From Thunnus maccoyii (Eukaryota; Chordata; Actinopteri; Scombriformes; Scombridae), in NCBI RefSeq assembly GCF_910596095.1, contig NC_056550.1, forward strand, positions 29,051,699 to 29,115,698: DNA of 64,000 bases, given 5' to 3'. The position numbers and the translations under genes were made by a program. The notes below the pieces were generated by a model that saw only the letters and a list, made by a program, of their open reading frames with translations, was not told the DNA's origin and made no database searches. Positions 1 through 12,100 of this stretch are shown piece by piece. Position 1 is the first letter of the stretch. Each line of letters opens with the position of its first letter.

Positions 1-113
1 TTACTCAGATCCTTCTTTCTGTCTGTTGGCAGAAACACAACAAGTTAAAAAGCTGTTTTTTATTTCATGAAGTTTAAACGTTCAGCGGACGGCGTTGAGC
101 GAGCGGCACCGAC

Positions 114-248
114 CTTCGTTCTTGTCGATCTTGTTGATCATCCTGCGCAGAGGCTCGATGTACTTGGACAGCTGTTTGAGCTTCTCCATGTACTGCTGGT
201 CCTCCAGAGACGTGGCGCCCGCCGGACTCATCACCGAGCTGGGGTTAC
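114..248 (-). CDS. med15: MED15 exon 12 (conserved core)
   Basis: It encodes [20 protein letters not shown] followed by [20 protein letters not shown] and DKNE, the strongly conserved segment of vertebrate MED15. The donor is GTCGGT. It is the last exon of the gene inside this window. Confidence 0.95.
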
Positions 249-3200
249 CTGCAGGACAGGTGAGGACGGTTACCGGGACACTCCTCACTTAAAGTCACCT
301 GACTTCAACACAAAGCTTTCTGTTCTGTGATTGGTCAGAAACGGTCAAAGTCAAAACTACGAGCCTGAACTTTGATCTTCTTACTTGCTGTTCTTGTTGT
401 CGAGGACGCCGTCGTCATCTTTGAATAAACTTTATTGAGTTTCAGATTGTCTGGAAGCTTCATTATGATCACAGTTTCTATTTCTACTGTTTTTATGTTT
501 CTATGAAGATGTTTCAGTTGTTTTTGAAGCTTTTCGGCTGTTAACTCTTCATCAGAGAGTTTAAATGTGTCGACGGCGGCGTCACACTGAATATATCAAC
601 GTGTTTAACGTCTGCGTTCATATTTGACTCCCAGAAGGATTCTGGACTCTTCTTCGTCTTTACTTCACTGTCAGTAAGTCAAACCTGGAGTGTTGAGCGG
701 GCCGGGGGACGGGACGCCGTAGTTCTGGGGGGTTCTGGCGTTGGCGGGACTCTGTGAGGGCTGAGGGGACGGGCTGGGCTGGAATCCCCCCGGAGACGGA
801 GTGGGACCGGAGCTGCGGACAGGAAGTAGGTAGGAGACGTTTTTTAAAACATACCGGCGTCACATGATCGGGAGGGCGGTACCCGCTGAACGCCTGGCGT
901 ACCTGGCTGAGTTGGGCTGTGAGGTCGGGGGCTGCGGGGACGGCTGGGGAGGGGGAGGCATCGACTGCGGCGTCTGGACCTGCACCGGAGAGGGCGATGA
1001 CATCATCGTATGCTGCTGTACCTGTGGAGGAAGGTGATTGGACAGAGGAGAAGGAGAGTGAACCAATCAGAGGAAGAGAAGCTACAACTGTTTAGACTTT
1101 GTGTGTATTTCAGTTTATATCTGCTGATATTTTTACTGATTAAATGTTTTATAATGAACAAAACTAAAGAAATGTATCTGAAAAACAATAAAACTATAAA
1201 AGACATTTTCAGTTCTGACTCAAAGTTCTCTCATGAGCAGCTGTTACATCTGAACCGACTCTTTCTTTCTAACGAAACCAGAACTCCTGATAGAAAATGT
1301 TCCTTCTGTTATTATCAGTAATGATAAATAACCAGATATATGAATGTTTTGGCTTTAAAGGACGAGTTCCCAGTGTTCCCAGTGTGTTAAACCAGCAGTC
1401 AGGTGACCATATGAACAGTGAAAGAGCTTTTCCTCGCTGTAATCATTCCTCCTGTTCTCCAGCAGGGAGGTGAGCTGACAGTACACACTCTGGGGGGAGA
1501 GGTCAGAGGTCAGAGGTCAGGCTGGGGGAGGAATACCTGCTGTGTCATGTTCTGTCCTCCCACCGCAGCAGCCGCTGCAGCCGCGGCGGCGGCAGCTGCA
1601 GCAGCGTTTGGAGGAGGGATGGACGGGTTCAGGGCAGCTCGGGGCAGCCGGGCCTGAATCTGAATCCCAGGACGGACCAACTTCAGAGGAGGAGACACAG
1701 CAGAGACAACAGGACAGATGAGCAGAGAGGAAGCACTGCAGCAGTGGTGGAAGAAGTATTCAGATCATTTACTGCAGTAAAAGTACATAAGTATTATGAG
1801 CTTGATGTAGTTAAAGTATTGCAGTAAAAGTACATAAGTATTATGAGCTTGATGTAGTTAAAGTATTGCAGTAAAAGTACATAAGTATTATGAGCTTGAT
1901 GTAGTTAAAGTATTGCAGTAAAAGTACATAAGTATTATGAGCTTGATGTAGTTAAAGTATTGCAGTAAAAGTACATAAGTATTATGAGCTTGATGTAGTT
2001 AAAGTATTGCAGTAAAAGTACATAAGTATTATGAGCTTGATGTAGTTAAAGTATTGCAGTAAAAGTACATAAGTATTATGAGCTTGATGTAGTTAAAGTA
2101 TTGCAGTAAAAGTACATAAGTATTATGAGCTTGATGTAGTTAAAGTATTGCAGTAAAAGTACATAAGTATTATGAGCTTGACGTAGTTAAAGTATTGCAG
2201 TAAAAGTACATAAGTATTATGAGCTTGATGTAGTTAAAGTATTGCAGTAAAAGTAGTGGTTTGGTCCCTCTGACTGATATATTATTATATATGACATCAT
2301 TAGATTATTAATAGTGAAGCATCAGTGTTAGAGCAGCATGTTACTGTTGTAGCTGCTGGAGGTGGAGCTAGTTTACACTACTTTATATACAGTTAGCTAG
2401 TTTAGTCCAGTGGTTCCCAACCTAGGGGTCGGGCCCCTCCAAAGGGTCAGCAGATAAATCTGAGGGGTGGTGAGATGATTAATGGGAGAGGAAAGAAGAA
2501 AAAACAAAGTTCTGATACACAAATCTGTTTTCAGTTTTTGGACTTTTTCTCTAATCTTTGATTTTTGCTGAAATATTGGATCATTTGAACATTTATTGAA
2601 ATGAAAGCATGTGAGAAGTTTAGAGGGAAAAATCACTATTTGGTGGAGCTGTTAACAACTCATAGACATGTGAAATGTGACCCCGACTACACACTGCTTT
2701 TTGTAAGACGTCAAAAGACAAAAAGGTTGGAAACCACTGGTTTCATCTTTAACAATGTGTTGTATTTTAAAAGCTTGTTATATTATCCATTGTGTCAAAT
2801 CTTCATCTGAAAAGTAACTAAAGCTGTCAAATAAGTGTAGTGGAGTAGAAAGTACAATATTTACTAATATTTAATACTCAAGTAAAGTACAAGTACCTCA
2901 AAACTGTACTTAAGTACACTTGAGTAAATTGAGTACTTAAGTAAATGAACTTCATTATTTTCCACCACTGCACTGCAGTCAGGTTATTAATTAGTCAATC
3001 AAACAATCGATCTTTATTGAGCACATTTCATACGGTGGCTGTAGGCTGATGTGCTGCACGAGACTGAAAGACAAAAACAAAAGCAAACAGAGCAAAGGCA
3101 CAAAAGAGCAAAACAACAAATAAAAAATGAAGCAACAATAGATAAATAAAAAACAATAAATGACGAGACACCTGAAGTCACAGCCAGGCTAAAAACAATC

Positions 3201-6200
3201 AGCAGACTGTCCAGAGACCAGCTGTGATTGGTTGACTTTACAACAGGTGGTTTATGAGCTCTGTGCTCGTCTTCAGTGTTTCAGGCTGTGAAAACGAGAG
3301 CGCTGCGATATTCAGGCCTGGAGGTTATAAAAGCATGCATTAGTGTTTCTGTGTCAGCCTGAGAGAGAGAGAAAGAAAAGGTTACCATGACGACAGTGAT
3401 GGGGATGTTTCAGGGGTTGGAGATGGAATATCAGCGCTGGGTGAACTGTGGTTGAGCGAGCTGCATGATGTCCTGTAACGTTCACTGACTCAAGTGTTTC
3501 TCAGATGATCTGAGCTTTAATGTGAAGGACGTGATATCGTGATATATATCAGGAAACATGTAACATATAGACGCTGAAAGCTCCCCGTGGTCTCGCTTAT
3601 ATTGGAAAAACAATCCTCAGAACTAGGATCACCGAGCACAGACGAGCTATTCGTTAGCAGGATGTAACGAGACCAGCTGCCGTCCTTCTTAACGAAGCCC
3701 AGCAGGACTCATCCTCATCCTCATCCTCTCTCAGATATATCGACGCTATTAAACTCTCCGTTAAACAAGGCGACAGCGACTTTATTCACTGGATACTCTC
3801 ACAGCAAGACGTCTGAATGAGGACTTTAATATGAGACTCTTCCTGTGATTGATTGTTTATTGTTGCCATGTTCTCTGCAGGTATGAATTTATTCCTTATT
3901 TCCCATATTTGGATAAAGTGGCGTCTCTATTTGAATCTAGAGTATGACGGCTACTGGCCTGATGTATTTCTAGTGTGCTCTTTCTATATTTCTATGTATT
4001 ATATGTATATGCACCTGTGACTGTATATATAATATGTTGATATGAGTGATATAATAGGTTTTTGTACGTATATCATGCGAGTGTCATGTGACCAGAGTCT
4101 ATAATCTATTTAAGTAAGTAAACTACATCTATTGAGCTCCAGGATGCAAAGACTCGTCTCACTGGTGCAGCATCTGTGTGCAGCTACAACACTTCTGGAT
4201 GTCAGTAACTACAAAACAACTAAAAACCGAGCATCAACCTCCGGGGCTGTAAAACGAAGCCAAAAACTGCAGTTCCTTGAACGACCACTTGAGGCTCTAA
4301 AAGCGAGTCAATCCCCATAGACCCCCATGTTAAACTTTACAGCAGAAATAAACATGTTTACAGCCTGGTACAAACAACGGTTTAGGTCTCTGTAGCTGAT
4401 TTCCTCTTTCATGACAACTGTACGGGGGGTGAATTTTTTTATAACTCACCTGTTTAAATTTTATTAAGCCGTAAAGTTCTGCATAATGAAGGACATGGCT
4501 GCTTTGAGTGACAGGTCCGCCAGCCGCTAGGTGGCTTGTTTCAGCCGTTCAGCCCCGCCTCTTTGCCCATTTTTGATTGGCTGGGAGTTAGGCAGCGTCA
4601 CGCACTGCCAAGATGGCGACGGCCGGAGCGGCTCACTTTGAGCTTCAAAACCGCTCTTCAGAAACCAACGAGTGACGTCACGGTAACGACGTCCATGTTT
4701 TCATAAAGTCTATGATAAAAACCAAACAGCAGAAACGGCACTAAACTCCTGTTTACATTACATTACATTTAGCAGACGCTTTTATCTAAAGCGACATACA
4801 TATGAGACTGATACAACACAAGCAGGGATCCAGTCAGGAGACGACAACACCAGTAAAGTGCCATAAAGCTTAAGTTTGGGCCTGATAGGACGTAGATGCC
4901 AACAGGCAGTGCAACAAGGCAACGATTAGAGTGCATAGAAGTATGTTTTTTGTTTTTTGGGGTTTTTTTTCACCCTACAGTTCATCAAGTGCAGAGATGT
5001 TCCTGAAAGAGCTGGTCTTTAGTCTTTTCTTAAAGATCGAGAGGGACTCTGCAGATCGAACAGAGTTTGGTAACTCGTTCCACCACCGGGGAACTACAGA
5101 GGAGAAGAGTCTAGCTGGTGACTCAGGGTCCTGTTGTGGTACCAGGCGCCTTTCGTTGGCAGAGCGTAGTGGGGGGGGAGGGAGTGTAGACCTGAAGGAG
5201 GGAGTTCAGGTAGGCGGGAGCAACTGGGAGCCAGTGGAGGGATATCAACAGCGGGGTGATATGTGCTGTTTTGGGGCTGGTTGAACACGCTGTCGTGTTC
5301 TGGATCATCTGCAGAGGTTTAAGTTTACATGCAGGGAGGCCTGTAAGGAGTTGCAGTAGTCGATGCGTGATATAACGAGAGCCTGAACCAGGAGTCGTGC
5401 TGCATGCTCAGACAGGAAGGATCTGATCTTCCTGATGTTGTACAGGGCGAATCGACATGATCGAGCAGTCGAGGCCACATGAGCCTTAAAGGTTAGCTGG
5501 TCATTTCGGGCAGACTTTGTGGGCATGAGTTGGGTTGATTCCAGCTGGATGCTGGTGTTTTGTTGTATGGAAGGACTGGCTGGGATGACAAGGAGCTCGG
5601 TTTTAGAGAGGTTAAGCTGAAGGTGTTTAGACTTTCTGTACATTACAATTTATATCTGCTGTTATTTTAACTGTTTTGTTGGGAGTAATTGCTTTTGTTT
5701 TTGTTTTATGGGATTAAATTTGCTTTTTAATAAACAAAATCTCCAGAGAATCAAACAAAAAAAAGTGAAATCTACTGCACAGATAAAACTACAGATCTAC
5801 ATCAAGTAGAAGCTAGCTGCTGATAGCGACAGCTAGCGTTAGCTAAAAATAAACTTAATGTATAGATTGATTTTTCACCAGCTGTCGACATCTCAGTTAT
5901 TCCACAAAACTAAACGAGGCAGCAGCTAAATCCAATCATGATGCAGAGTTAAAACACAGCTGAACTCGAGTGGAATTCAACCTTTAAAATCACATATTTA
6001 AATTGTTAAATTATTCATTATCAATATATTATACTGATTTCAATAAAAATATTATTAGACGACAGACAGACAGACAGAGATACAAATAATTCCTAAAATG
6101 TCTGAACTCTAAATGATCAAATTAAAGGTTATTTAGTTAGTAGAAGTGGACGGATGACTGAACAGATACTAAATATTCTCAGTGAAGATTATCTGAAGTC

Positions 6201-9159
6201 TGCAGGTTTTGGGTTTTATGTGGCGCTACAGTGATTATTTTTTGTGGTAAAATAATCTTCCTAAACAGAAAAATTTTATTTTTATTGTGTTAACTCTATT
6301 ATATTTATAACTGTCACTGTGTCTTGCTGATGTCGTCGTTGTTTGTCTCTCTTTGGTTATTTGTATTTTCACGAAGGGAAAAGAGAGAGAAGAGTTCTTG
6401 TAAGAGAAAGATGTAAAACTGTTTACATTTCTTGATTAATTCTCTCAATAAAAAGCACAAAAGAAACGACATAAAATTTCTATCTTTAAACCCTTTTTTG
6501 TTACTTCACTGCTTTCGGTTAATTAGTCACATTTGTGTGTTTCAGGTATAAAGATTTTAAAACATTTCCCCAAAGATAAAAGTGACAGATTTGTAAAGTG
6601 AAGGACCAGCAGTCCCAGTGAAAATCTGCTCAGTGTTGTTTGCAGCAGCGTGTGGTGTTATTCAGACGTGTTAAAAGCACCTGAGCTTGCGGCGACTGCA
6701 GTCTCACCTGTCCTGGCACGCCGGCGGCAGCTGCAGCGGCAGCGTTGAGCTGTGCCTGTGCTGCGGCCTGCTGGGCTTGCTGCGCTGCTTGCTGCGCCTG
6801 CTGGACCTGCTGCTGCTGCTGCTGCTGCTGCATGGCCCGGGCCTGCTTACATACACACACGCACACAATGCAAAGCATGCAAGCAGAGGGATGGGTAAGC
6901 AAGACTACTGAACCCTGCATCTGTGTAGAAAAGGTTTCTGGGGTAAACTGGACACAACGGCAGATAGTCTGGATAAACAGATTCAGTGAAAAGAGACTCT
7001 GAACTTTTTCCAACCGTGTGCAGCTGAATTAGATGTTTCTGAGATGAAAGACAGCAAACTTCAGAGGGAAACCACGACTGAAGCTCACGGACTCATTTAA
7101 TCTTTAAAAGTGTAAAACCACGAACTGCTGTACTACAGTTTGAAGAAGTACAGTTTAATTTAAATGCAGGTTTTCCAAGTTTGCACCTGTACCTTTTTAC
7201 ATTTATATACTTATGTTTGTACCTGTAATCTTATTTTTTACATTTATATATTTAAATTTGTACCTGTAATCTTAGTTTTTACATTTATATACTTATGTTT
7301 GTACCTGTAATCTTATTTTTTACATTTATATATTTAAATTTGTACCTGTAATCTTAGTTTTTACATTTATATACTTAAGTTTGCACCTGTAATCTTAGTT
7401 TTTACATTTATATACTTTAATTTGTACCTGTAATCTTAGTTTTTACATTTATATACTTATGTTTGTACCTCTAATCTTAGTTTTTTACATTTATATACTT
7501 AAGTTTGCACCTGTAATCTTAGTTTTTACATTTATATACTTTAATTTGTACCTGTAATCTTAGTTTTTACATTTATATACTTATGTTTGCACCTGTAATC
7601 TTAGTTTTTTACATTTATATACTTATGTTTGTACCTCTAATCTTAGTTTTTTACATTTATATACTTAAGTTTGCACCTGTAATCTTAGTTTTTACATTTA
7701 TATACTTTAATTTGTACCTGTAATCTTAGTTTTTACATTTATATACTTATGTTTGCACCTGTAATCTTAGTTTTTACATTTATATACTTTAATTTGTACC
7801 TGTAATCTTAGTTTTTACATTTATATACTTATGTTTGCACCTGTAATCTTAGTTTTTTTACATTTATATACTTATGTTTGTACCTGTAATCTTAGTTTTT
7901 ACATTTATATACTTAAGTTTATACCTGTAATCTTAGTTTTGTAAAATTATATACATAAATTTGTACCTGTAATCTTAGTTTTTACATTTATATACTTAAG
8001 TTTATACCTGTAATCTTAGTTTTTACATTTATATACTTAAATTTGCACCTGTAATCTTATTTTTGTAAAATTATATACATAAATTTGTACCTGTAATCTT
8101 AGTTTTTACATTTATATACTTAAGTTTGTACCTGTAATCTTAGTTTTTTTACATTTATATACTTAAGTTTGTACCTGTAATCTTAGTTTTTTACATTTAT
8201 ATACTTAAATTTGTACCTGTAATCTTAGTTTTTACATTTATATACTTAAATTTGTACCTGTAATCTTAGTTTTTACATTTATATACTGAAATTTGTACCT
8301 GTAATCTTAGTTTTTACATTTATATACTGAAATTTGTACCTGTAATCTTAGTTTTTACATTTATATACTTAAATTTGTACCTGTAATCTTAGTTTTTTAC
8401 ATTTATATACTTAAATTTGTACCTGTAATCTTAGTTTTTACATTTATATACTTATGTTTGTACCTGTAATCTTAGTTTTTACATTTATATACTTAAGTTT
8501 GTACCTGTAATCTTAGTTTTTTACATTTATATACTTAAATTTGTACCTGTAATCTTTGTTTTGTAAACTTGTACATTTAAGTTTGCACCTGTAATGTACA
8601 TTTTGAGAATTTGTACATTTAAGTTGTTTCTCAGATGAAGGACAGGGGAAAGTGAAACAAGGACTGAAGCTCATGGACTCATTTGCAGCCTTTAATAGTG
8701 TAAAATCAGTAACTGCTTGTACTACAGTTTAAACAGGACGTTAATTTAAACAGAGGTTTTGCAGTTTTTCTGCTTTTCTTTAGAGGCCATTTTGTTTGTC
8801 CAACTTACACCTTGGTTGAGTTTTTCTCTGAAGTGTAAATTTTAACAACCTGTACAGCTGCAGGTGATATGAACAAGATTCTTACAAAAGGTTGTGAACA
8901 TGCTGCAGATATGCAAACAGTGAACACATCAGCAGTGAGTCCGCAGTCTCACCTGGAAGGCCTGGATCTTCATCTGGTGCTGCTGCTGTTGCTGCTGCTG
9001 ACTCAGCGAGTTGATGGGAACGTGCTGAGCAGCCAGAGACTGAGGCACCATGCCGGCCTGCTGCTGCTGCTGCTGCTGGGTATGTTGAGGCATCTGACCC
9101 GGCTGAGCCTGAGCCTGGGCCTGCTGCTGCTGCTGCTGCTGAACCATGTGCTGAATGGA

Positions 9160-9195
<36 letters not shown>

Positions 9196-12100
9196 TTGAG
9201 CTTGAGCCTGGGCCTGAGCTTGAGCCTGAGCATGCTGCTGCTGCTGGAGCTGAAGCTGCACCATCTGCTGTTGCTGCTGAATCCTCGACTGGTGCATCTG
9301 CAAGCACAGGAAGCAAACAGTGAGGGAATAAAACGTGTTTGGGGACGTCTTCATTTTAAGAGGAAGGGAACTAAAACAAATATGGAACACTATTTAGTTC
9401 ATAAAACAGTCCTTCAACACAGGTTTTGATTTTGTACCTGTAACAGTTTTGTGAACTTCTATGTTTACATTTGTACCTGTAATTTGTAAATTTAAGTTTA
9501 TACCTGTAAACTTGGTTTTGTAAATTTGTACATTTAAATTTGTACCTGTTTTTTGTAAATGTGTATACTAATGTTTGTGCCAGTAATCTTGGTTTTGTAA
9601 ACTTGTATGTTTAAAGGTACAAGAATGGTGTAAGAATCGCACACCTGTCTAATTCATACTAGACACTTTGGGGCAGCTTATTACCAGAAAGGCAGGTCTT
9701 TGGTCTGCATCGGTCTGCTATGTAGACACTTTCTACGCGTGCACATTAGGAAAGAAGATGGTGAGCTCATGATAGCAAGAAGAGCTCCTGTGTTTGTTGT
9801 TTTTGGCTGAACAACAAGAAAAAGCCAAACAAGAAAATGTAGTGTGTAAGCGCTTAATGAGAATAGGACCAGGGACGGGTAACACAGTACAGAGATATGA
9901 GAAGCATCACCAGTACTTCAGCATTTCCACTCATATTGAGCACAGAAAAACAGACAGGGCTCCTGTGGATGTAACTGAAAGGCCGGCTGTGACTTTGCCC
10001 TTTTTAGCAACAGAATCTTCACAGCAAAGTACAGCAGCTAGTTACAGATTGGGCCGTAGCACCGTGTCAAAGATTATTCCTGAGGTGAGCCAAGCTCTAT
10101 GGAGTAGCCTGCAGCCAGTTTGTTGCCTTCCCATCCCAAGCACAGTGGGAAGACATTGCACAACATTTCTGGATGATTTGGAACTTTTCACTGTGTTTGG
10201 GCACCATTGCATGTGCAAATCAAAGCACCTCCGAAGTCCAGCAGCAACTACTTCAACTACAAACGGACCCACTCCATTGGGAAATCATGGTGTCATATTC
10301 AAGGAGAGAGGTTTCCATTTGAAGCTCATCAATGGAACCACCACCAACCACCCTGCCAGGCACAGATGTCATCAATCCACACACCTCTGTGGGAGATGCG
10401 GCTTTCCCAGTTGGATCAAAATCTGATGATTCCATATCCAGGTAATTATTCTTCATCATAATTACTTGATCACCGCAATAAATCACGTGTTTGCACATCA
10501 TAGTATAGTACTGCATTAATATATGTAACATTCATTAGCTTATCGTTTTTGTGTTTACTGTCATCTTTACTATCATATGCGATATTTGTTATACTGTTAC
10601 TTCCAAGCAGGTAGCTCCAGGTCTTAAAAGTGAAGCCAATGTGGAAGTGCCTTAAACCTGCATTCTCTCTAATGGCCAGCAGGGGGCGACTCCACTGGTT
10701 CCTAAAAGAGTTTGGATTGTATGGAAGTCTATGAGAAAATGACCCTACTTCTCACTTGATTTATTACCGCATTAAACACTTTCCTAATGAGTTTATGGTC
10801 TCGATCGCTAGTTTTAAGTCTTCTTCAATACAGCATGGTTTTATAAATTATGGTCCCATTTAGAGTAAAATAGACGATAAAGCAGGTTATGCTTTAGGGC
10901 GTGGCTACCTTGTGATTGACAAGTCGCAACCATGGCGACAACGTTGGTAAGGTAATGTAACCATGGTGTAACCCTAGATTCACAGAGTATAGGTGTAGCC
11001 GTCACTATTTCAGTTTGTTTTCAGCTCATAAAAGTTAATTGTAACATTTGGTTTCTCATACCACTGCTATACTGATGACTCCCAGCTCTTCCTGTCATTC
11101 TCGCTGAAAGACCACACAGTCTCAGCTCGGATCTTGTCATGCTTTGCCAATATATCGGCATGGTGAAAAGAACGCCACCTTCAGCTTAACCTCTCTAAGA
11201 CTGAGCTCCTTGTCATCCCTGTCAGTCCCTTTATACAACAAAACATCAGCATCCAGCTTGAATCAACCAAACTCACACCTACAACGTCTGCCCGGAACTT
11301 GGGTGTCATGAACGATGACCAACTAACCTTTAAGGTTCACGTGGCCTCGATTGCTCGGTCATGTTGATTTGTCCTGTACAACATCGGGAAGATCAGACCC
11401 TACCCGTCCGAGCATGCAGCACAACTCCTGGTGCAGGATCTCATAATGTCAAGCATTGACTACAGCAACTCCTTACTGGCAGGCCTCCCCGCATGTATGT
11501 TCAAACCTCTGCAGATGATCCAGAACACGGTGGTACGTCTGGTCTTCAACCAGCCCAAAACAGCACGTCATCCCGCTGTTCATATCCCTCCACTGGCTCA
11601 CAGTTGCTGCCCGCATCAAATTCAAAAACTTGACACTTGCTTACAAAACAGCAACTAAAACAGTTCCTGCCTACCTGAACTCCCTCATTCAGGTCTACTC
11701 TCCCTCCCGCTCACTACACTCCAATGAAAGGCGCCTGATACCACCACCACAACAGGGCCCTAAGGCGCTAGCTAGACTCTTCTCTTCTGCAGTTCCCCGG
11801 TAGTGGAACGGTGGTGCACCATGCTAAACAAGCTAGCAGCTAGCATTAGGGTCAGCTCCACGCTCTCATCCAAATATGGTCCTTTTGGGCTCCAAAAATC
11901 CAAACTGGTGACGGTCAAAATGCAAACTTGAGGCTTCAAAACAGGAGTCCACAAACCAATGGGTGACATCACGGCTACATCTACTTTTTTTTTTTTACTG
12001 TCTATGGCAACAGATAACAGACCTACAACTACCGCAGTTGTTAGACGCAAAGGATAATGTTTAGTGTCCAACTGAGCGCAGCCCAGATAACAGTGTGAAT

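Larger units (their letters stand above)
1742..2970. mobile_element. hAT-type non-autonomous element with 8-bp TSD
   Basis: The ends are CAGTGGTGGAAGAAG and its inverted partner ending TTTTCCACCACTG. They are flanked by perfect 8-bp direct repeats CACTGCAG at 1734-1741 and 2971-2978. An 8-bp target duplication and CAG...CTG ends are hAT hallmarks. No transposase is encoded. It lies in a MED15 intron. A related inverted copy lies at about 18625-19460, and a shorter relative begins near 15492. Confidence 0.9.

Noticed and set aside
1782-2251. Regular 47-bp repeats as a possible CRISPR array
   Set aside because: The copies are contiguous without spacers, sit inside a transposon, and the genome is eukaryotic.
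2397-2810. Short frames repeated at 2.4-2.8 kb and 18.8-19.1 kb
   Set aside because: They are pieces of the non-autonomous hAT-type element, which encodes no protein.
7165-8640. 41-bp array as a centromeric or functional satellite
   Set aside because: A single intronic array with variable units; nothing here supports a centromere role.
8869-9429. 186-codon plus-strand Leu-rich frame across MED15 exon 7
   Set aside because: Antisense shadow of the Gln/Ala coding repeats; the minus-strand exon has matching splice sites and family similarity.
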